From: CALZJC01 sp041574955
GTDB taxonomy: Bacteria; Acidobacteriota; Thermoanaerobaculia; Multivoradales; JAHEKO01
DNA: 42,023 nt
NCBI GenBank assembly: GCA_041574955.1
Contig: JBFGNS010000016.1
Location: 1-42,023, forward strand
Direction: 5' to 3'
A program made the position numbers and the translations under genes. Numbering within the stretch: the stretch's first letter is position 1; each line of letters begins with the position of its first letter. The notes under the pieces were generated by a model. That model did no database searches. It was not told the DNA's origin and saw only the letters and a program-made list of their open reading frames with translations. Of the stretch, positions 37,901 to 42,023 are shown in pieces.

Positions 37901-39595
37901 ATGTTCGAGAGGCAATACAGACGTACGCTTGGCTGCGCGCTTGCCGCCTTTCTGGTGGTGACAGCCGCGGCCGGTGCCCAGCCGGGTGCGGCGTCGAAGC
38001 TCAGCGGGCCTCTCGAGGCTCGTGCGGCGGCGGGCGGCCCGAACTTCGTAGACGTCATCATCACCTACCACGACATGCCCGGCATCCAGGAAGGGAGACG
38101 GCTCGAGGCGCTCGGCGACCGGGCGGGGCGCGAGTTCCGCAACTTCCCGATGCGTTTCGCCAGGCTGCCGGAGAAGGCGCTCAAGGGAATCGCCAAGAAC
38201 CCCAACGTCAGGTTCATCAGTCACGACGCGCCGATCGAAAGCGCCTCCGTTGCAGCCCGCCAGACGGCCCGGCTGCCCAACGACCAGGACATCGACCTGT
38301 GGTACCCGGGCTGGGGGCTCGGCGTGGCGGTGATCGACTCGGGCGTCGCGCCCCACATCGACCTGTGGCCCTCGCCGATTCAGTTCAACTTCGTCGGCGG
38401 CCCGGTCTATCCCACCTCCGGCCTCGGTGACGGCCTCGGCCACGGCACCCACGTGGCCGGCATCATCGGTGGCGACGGCTACTACACGCGCAAGCTCTAT
38501 CGCGGCGTCGCGCCCTACGTCGACATCATCTCGCTCAAGGTGCTGGACAGCTCCGGCAAGGGTGTGTCGTCCGACCTGCTGGCGGCACTCGACTGGCTGC
38601 TCGACAACCACTACAGCTACAACATCCGCGTCGCCAACCTGTCGCTCGGCAAGGGGGTCGAAGGCCCGGCCGCGCTCGATCCCCTGGTGCAGGCGGTCGA
38701 CGCGGTATGGGACGCCGGCATCGTGGTGGTGTGCTCGGCCGGCAACTACGGTCGCGATGGCAACTTCACGGTCACCAGCCCCGGCATCTCGCCCAAGGTC
38801 ATCACCGTCGGCTCGCTGACCGACAGCGGAACCGGTACCAACTTTGCCGACGACTTAGTCTCCTCGTACTCATCGCGCGGCCCGACGGCGTTCGACCACT
38901 TCTTGAAGCCCGACCTGATCGCGCCCGGCAACCGCTGGGTGGCGCCGATCCCCTGGAACTCCCAGCTCAAGGCTCAGCTGCCGGAGCGGGTGGTGAGCAG
39001 CCGCTACCTCGAGCTGTCGGGCACCAGCATGGCGGCGCCGATGGTGGCAGGCACGGCGGCGCTTATGGTCCATCAGGAGCCGGCGCTCAACCCGGCCAGC
39101 GTCAAGGCTCGGCTGATGCGCTCGGCGCGCAAGATCCTCGGCGACCCGACCGCGACCGGAGCCGGGGTGCTCGACATCACCGCCGCGCTGGCCGAGACCG
39201 GCACGGTCGCCAACGCACCGTCGCCGCGCCTCGAGCGCTCGGGCGAGGCGAACCTCATCTTCATCGAGGACACCGCCGTGCTGTGGGGTGACGCGCAGTG
39301 GGCCGCCGGCTTCATCTGGTCGGACGGCAACCTGTGGTCCGACGGCTATCTGTGGTCGGACGGGTACCTGTGGTCCGACGGTTTCATGTGGTCGGACGGC
39401 TATCTGTGGTCTGACGGCTATCTGTGGTCCGACGGCTTCCTGTGGTCGGACGGGTACCTGTGGTCCGACGGCTTCCTGTGGTCCGATGCCATCGTCGATC
39501 CGGTGCCGCTCAACGCCTTCGACACCGGCAGTCTCGGCGACGACGTCAGCCTGGTCGGCAACGTCGACGCCGTCGAGACGAGCTCCGATCGCTAG
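37901..39595 (+). CDS. secreted subtilisin-like protease with C-terminal WSDG(Y/F)L repeats
   Basis: 564 residues, S8 family. A signal peptide (1-26) is followed by an inhibitor-I9-like propeptide (about 45-115, with DVIITYHDMPG and LPEKALKGIAKNPNV). The catalytic residues are D146 (VIDSGVA), H181 (LGHGTHVAG), N282 (SAGNYG) and S374 (SGTSMAAP). Residues 473-529 hold ten W-S-D triplets at 6-residue spacing (WSDGNL, WSDGYL, WSDGFM...), preceded by a weaker WGDAQW unit and followed by about 35 residues of tail. The ATG at 37901 is used because it has a good ribosome site at ggagg; an in-frame GTG at 37892 would add three residues. A propeller-sensor gene starts 9 nt after the stop, so they are co-transcribed. 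Paralogue of 30193-31932. Confidence 0.94.
   Translation: MFERQYRRTLGCALAAFLVVTAAAGAQPGAASKLSGPLEARAAAGGPNFVDVIITYHDMPGIQEGRRLEALGDRAGREFRNFPMRFARLPEKALKGIAKNPNVRFISHDAPIESASVAARQTARLPNDQDIDLWYPGWGLGVAVIDSGVAPHIDLWPSPIQFNFVGGPVYPTSGLGDGLGHGTHVAGIIGGDGYYTRKLYRGVAPYVDIISLKVLDSSGKGVSSDLLAALDWLLDNHYSYNIRVANLSLGKGVEGPAALDPLVQAVDAVWDAGIVVVCSAGNYGRDGNFTVTSPGISPKVITVGSLTDSGTGTNFADDLVSSYSSRGPTAFDHFLKPDLIAPGNRWVAPIPWNSQLKAQLPERVVSSRYLELSGTSMAAPMVAGTAALMVHQEPALNPASVKARLMRSARKILGDPTATGAGVLDITAALAETGTVANAPSPRLERSGEANLIFIEDTAVLWGDAQWAAGFIWSDGNLWSDGYLWSDGYLWSDGFMWSDGYLWSDGYLWSDGFLWSDGYLWSDGFLWSDAIVDPVPLNAFDTGSLGDDVSLVGNVDAVETSSDR
39317..39487 (+). repeat. ten 18-bp units encoding WSDG(Y/F)L
   Basis: Ten W-S-D triplets at 18-bp periodicity, with Asn, Tyr or Phe at the fifth position (mostly Tyr/Phe) and Leu or Met before the next Trp. 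Codon choice varies (ggt/tcg, gac, ggc/ggg, tat/tac), so units differ more than those of the first protease, suggesting an older array. Confidence 0.95.
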
Positions 39596-39604
39596 AGCCC
39601 GGCG

Positions 39605-41857
39605 ATGACCAGCTACCGAGAGCCGAGAGCCTCCGTCATGACCGGTCCCCGCCGAGCTTCCCGGCCGCGCCGCTCGCTGGCGCTGGCCCTGCTGCTCGCC
39701 GCCACCACGGCCACTTTCGCCATCGCCGACGGCGCCCCGCCGCGGCTCGTGCGCTACTCGCTGGCCGACGGTCTGTCCCAGGCGACGGTGCTGTCGATCC
39801 TGCATGACTCCCGCGGCTTCGTCTGGCTGGGCACCGAGGACGGCTTGAACCGCTTCGACGGCGAGACGTTTCGCGTCTATCGACAGGATCCGTCCGACCC
39901 GTCGTCGCTCCCCGCCGGCTTCATCCGGGCGCTCGCCGAGGATGCCGACGGCAACCTGTGGGTCGGCACCGAAGGTGGTGGTGTTGCGCGCTGGGACTCG
40001 GTCACCGACCGTTTCGTGCGTTACCGGCGGGGCAGCCGCGGCGCGGCACCGCACCTGGCGGACGAGTACGTCCAGGCCCTGCTGGTGGACCGCGGCGGCC
40101 GCGTGTGGGTCGGCCTGAGAGAGGCCGGGCTCGAGCGGCTCGATCCGGTCAGCGGCAAGGTAACCCACTTCGGGCGGGGTCCGGCCAGCGCCGCCGGCCT
40201 GAGCGACGATCGCGTCACCGCTCTGGTCGAGAGCGGCGACGGCAGCATCTGGGTCGGTACCCGGAGCGGTCTCGACCGCCTCGACCCGCGAGAGGGCACC
40301 GTTCGCAGCTATGAGGTGGGCGCGGTGCGCGCGCTGTTCGAGGACCGCTCCGGCGGGCTGTGGATCGGCCACCAGGCCGACGGCCTCACCCGGCTGGATC
40401 GGTCGACCGGCGAGCTCGTGCGGTATCGCCACGATGCGCGAGACGCGACCAGCCTGAGCAACGACCACGTGCGTGCCCTGGCCGAGGACGGCCACGGACG
40501 GCTGTGGGTCGGTACGCACGCGGGGCTCGATCTGCTCGAGCTCGAGAGCGGTTCCTTCGCTCATCTCGGCGGCGGCGACGGCCTCGGTGGGGTGGCAGTA
40601 GTTTCGCTGCACCGGGATCGCAAAGACGGCATCTGGATCGGCACGAACCTGGCGGGTCTGGCCCGGTGGGACGGTCGCCAGCCGGCGGTCGTCCACCACC
40701 GCGTTGCCGACGGCACGGCAGGCGACCAGGCGGCAGCCGACATCGTCACCTCCTTTGCCGAGGACCACGAGGGCGGCATCTGGGTCGGCACCTACGGCGC
40801 CGGCGTGATGCGCGTCGATCGCGCCGGCTCAACGACGTTGCGGCTGCGGCGCGACGCCCAGGCCGCCGCCGCGACGCTCAGCGACGACCGGGTGATGGCG
40901 CTGCTCGCCGACCGCGGCGGCAGCCTGTGGATCGGTACTCGGAAGGGCGGCCTGAACCGCTACGAAGCCGCCTCCGGGCGCTTCACCAGCTACCGTCACG
41001 AGCCGGATAATCCGCACGGCCTCGGCGCCGACGGCATCATGTCGCTGTACGAAGACGCTGCCGGCGTGGTGTGGGTCGGCACCTTCGGCGGCGGGCTTGG
41101 CCGCCTCGACCCGCGCACCGGTCGGCTGCGCAGCTACCGCCACGACCCGGCCAATCCCGAGAGCCTGTCGAGCGACCGCGTGACCTGCGTGCTCGAGGCC
41201 CCCGACGGGCTGCTGTGGGTCGGCACCGACGGCGGCGGTCTGAACCTGCTCGACCCGGTCACGGGGAAGTCCCGCAGCTACCGGCATCAGCCCGGCGAGC
41301 CGTCGTCGCTGCCCGCCGACACGGTGCTGGCGCTTCACCGGGACGCCCACGGATCGTTGTGGGTCGGCACCCGCGGCGGCGGCCTGGCGCGGATGACGGC
41401 GGGCGGTGAAGAGCCCGGCTTCCGCGTCTACACCGAGCGCGACGGGCTGCCCAACGCCGTCGTCTACGCGATCCGCCCCGACTTCGACGGCGGGCTGTGG
41501 ATGAGCACCAACAACGGCCTGTCGCGCTTCGACCCGGCGACCGGCGAGTTCGCCAACTTCGGCGTCCGGCACGGCCTGCAGGCCGCCGAGTTCAACTTCG
41601 GCGCCTCGCTGCGCGGCCGCTCGGGCGAGCTCTACTTCGGCGGCATCAACGGCTACAACGCCTTCCAGCCGGCCGAGCTGCTGCGGCTCGCCGCCCAGCC
41701 GCCGGCGACCAGCCTGGTCCACCAGCAGGCCGCCGCCGCGCCGATGCCGGGCGTTGCGGGCCTGCAGGGCGTCGAGTCGAGGTCCCTCGCTACCGCTCGG
41801 GACGACAGTGCAGGGGCGGAGTCCGACTCCGGCGCTGCAAGCCACCCGTCATCCTGA
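39605..41857 (+). CDS. double-propeller sensor protein, C-terminally truncated
   Basis: 750 residues. The signal peptide runs to about residue 43 (LALALLLAATTATFAIADG); the start at 39638 (MTGPRR) is an alternative. Fourteen propeller blades follow with motifs such as LWVGTEGGGVARWD and IWVGTRSGLDRLDP, matching the two-propeller sensor of the first module. After the last blade (YFGGINGYNAFQP) the Y_Y_Y domain should begin with a PPVVIT-like strand. Instead PPATSL is followed by about 45 residues of unrelated sequence (HQQAAAAPMPG... ESRSLATARDDS), encoded in part by a palindromic repeat (41779-41874), and a stop. Membrane helix and kinase are absent, and no continuation is visible in any frame before the next gene. 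Probably a broken sensor; a free periplasmic propeller protein is the alternative. Confidence 0.85.
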   Translation: MTSYREPRASVMTGPRRASRPRRSLALALLLAATTATFAIADGAPPRLVRYSLADGLSQATVLSILHDSRGFVWLGTEDGLNRFDGETFRVYRQDPSDPSSLPAGFIRALAEDADGNLWVGTEGGGVARWDSVTDRFVRYRRGSRGAAPHLADEYVQALLVDRGGRVWVGLREAGLERLDPVSGKVTHFGRGPASAAGLSDDRVTALVESGDGSIWVGTRSGLDRLDPREGTVRSYEVGAVRALFEDRSGGLWIGHQADGLTRLDRSTGELVRYRHDARDATSLSNDHVRALAEDGHGRLWVGTHAGLDLLELESGSFAHLGGGDGLGGVAVVSLHRDRKDGIWIGTNLAGLARWDGRQPAVVHHRVADGTAGDQAAADIVTSFAEDHEGGIWVGTYGAGVMRVDRAGSTTLRLRRDAQAAAATLSDDRVMALLADRGGSLWIGTRKGGLNRYEAASGRFTSYRHEPDNPHGLGADGIMSLYEDAAGVVWVGTFGGGLGRLDPRTGRLRSYRHDPANPESLSSDRVTCVLEAPDGLLWVGTDGGGLNLLDPVTGKSRSYRHQPGEPSSLPADTVLALHRDAHGSLWVGTRGGGLARMTAGGEEPGFRVYTERDGLPNAVVYAIRPDFDGGLWMSTNNGLSRFDPATGEFANFGVRHGLQAAEFNFGASLRGRSGELYFGGINGYNAFQPAELLRLAAQPPATSLVHQQAAAAPMPGVAGLQGVESRSLATARDDSAGAESDSGAASHPSS

Positions 41858-41874
41858 GCGCAGCGAAGGACCTC
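41779..41874. repeat. palindromic dispersed repeat at the sensor's 3' end
   Basis: Imperfect inverted arms of about 27 nt: gaggtccctcgctaccgctc... (41779-41806) and gtcatcctgagcgcagcgaa... (41848-41874). Between them is a smaller imperfect hairpin (gcaggggcggagt / actccggcgctgc). Its core is shared with copies near 23057-23138. It lies across the end of the truncated sensor gene. Confidence 0.75.
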
Positions 41875-41939
41875 AGCACCAACCGCGTCCGGCCACCGCC
41901 GGCTGGCGCAGGACACCACCCCCCGCACCGCGCCCCACC

Positions 41940-42023
41940 CTACCCCCCGCCCGGCCCCAACCGCGCGACTTCCCTCTCGGGATCCAGCACCAGCGCCGGG
42001 TTGAGCGCCAGCGCCTCCTCGAG
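41940..42023 (-). CDS. C-terminal fragment of a gene running off the window
   Basis: 27 codons and a stop (tag at 41940-41942) remain on the minus strand; the start is outside. The residues LEEALALNPALVLDPEREVARLGP have good codon usage for this genome and look like the end of a TPR-type or similar helical repeat. Too short to assign. It is convergent with the truncated sensor, 82 nt apart. Confidence 0.45.
   Translation of the reverse strand, partial: LEEALALNPALVLDPEREVARLGPGGG

Noticed and set aside
38870..40768. 632-codon minus-strand frame with a regular repeat (VGPQVPVRPQ)
   Set aside because: Antisense shadow of the protease's W-S-D array and of the second sensor; the repeat is only the 18-bp unit read backwards.
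41779..41874. Palindromic element as an insertion sequence
   Set aside because: Under 100 bp, no transposase and no clear target duplication; better described as a dispersed palindromic repeat.

Overview
The window is about 42 kb of very GC-rich DNA (roughly 70% by eye, with strong G/C preference at third codon positions). It carries about 28 real genes plus four tRNAs. The gene mix suggests a Gram-negative, aerobic or NO-respiring, surface- or polymer-degrading bacterium: TonB-dependent receptors, one with a carboxypeptidase-regulatory domain; a B-family haem-copper enzyme; sensor kinases with double seven-bladed propellers; secreted subtilases; and a cobalamin riboswitch with a full B12 uptake operon. 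Acidobacteriota (Thermoanaerobaculia-like) is my best guess. That is an inference from gene style, not from a marker gene.

Layout. 0.1-2.8 kb: a protein resembling the helical linker of PEP-synthase-like enzymes, divergent from a secreted M1-like metallopeptidase. 2.9-8.3 kb: a trkA-trkH potassium-uptake operon divergent from a TonB receptor. 8.4-10.8 kb: an NAD-type malic enzyme flanked by two long inverted repeats, then a tRNA cluster (Pro-TGG, Arg-TCT, His-GTG, Arg-CCG) with a good sigma70-type promoter. 10.9-15.2 kb: an acidic lipoprotein with a membrane protein, a protein with a TIR/DUF4062-like N-terminus, and a B12-binding radical SAM enzyme.

15.4-23.0 kb: a respiratory block. A 57-residue single-span subunit, a CuA subunit II, a B-family subunit I and a Sco protein form a tight plus-strand operon. 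It converges on a minus-strand operon encoding a serine-acetyltransferase-like protein, an ABC1 kinase, a cytochrome b fused to two [4Fe-4S] motifs and an MvhD/FlpD domain, and a small exported protein. Subunit I has glutamine where oxygen reductases carry the cross-linked tyrosine, so it is probably a nitric oxide reductase of the eNOR kind rather than an oxidase.

23.1-32.0 and 37.9-41.9 kb: two copies of one arrangement. A secreted subtilase with a C-terminal array of W-(S/N)-D-G-aromatic hexapeptides is followed in the same direction by a sensor with fourteen propeller blades. In the first copy the sensor is a full hybrid histidine kinase (PAS, HisKA, HATPase, REC, HPt), followed 2 nt later by a REC-PAS-GGDEF-EAL protein. 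This suggests a protease, propeller sensor, phosphorelay and c-di-GMP chain. In the second copy the sensor ends where its Y_Y_Y domain should begin, beside a palindromic dispersed repeat, and looks truncated.

32.8-37.6 kb: a cobalamin riboswitch heads btuB, btuF, btuD and btuC, which overlap end to start. The window closes with the C-terminal fragment of a minus-strand gene.
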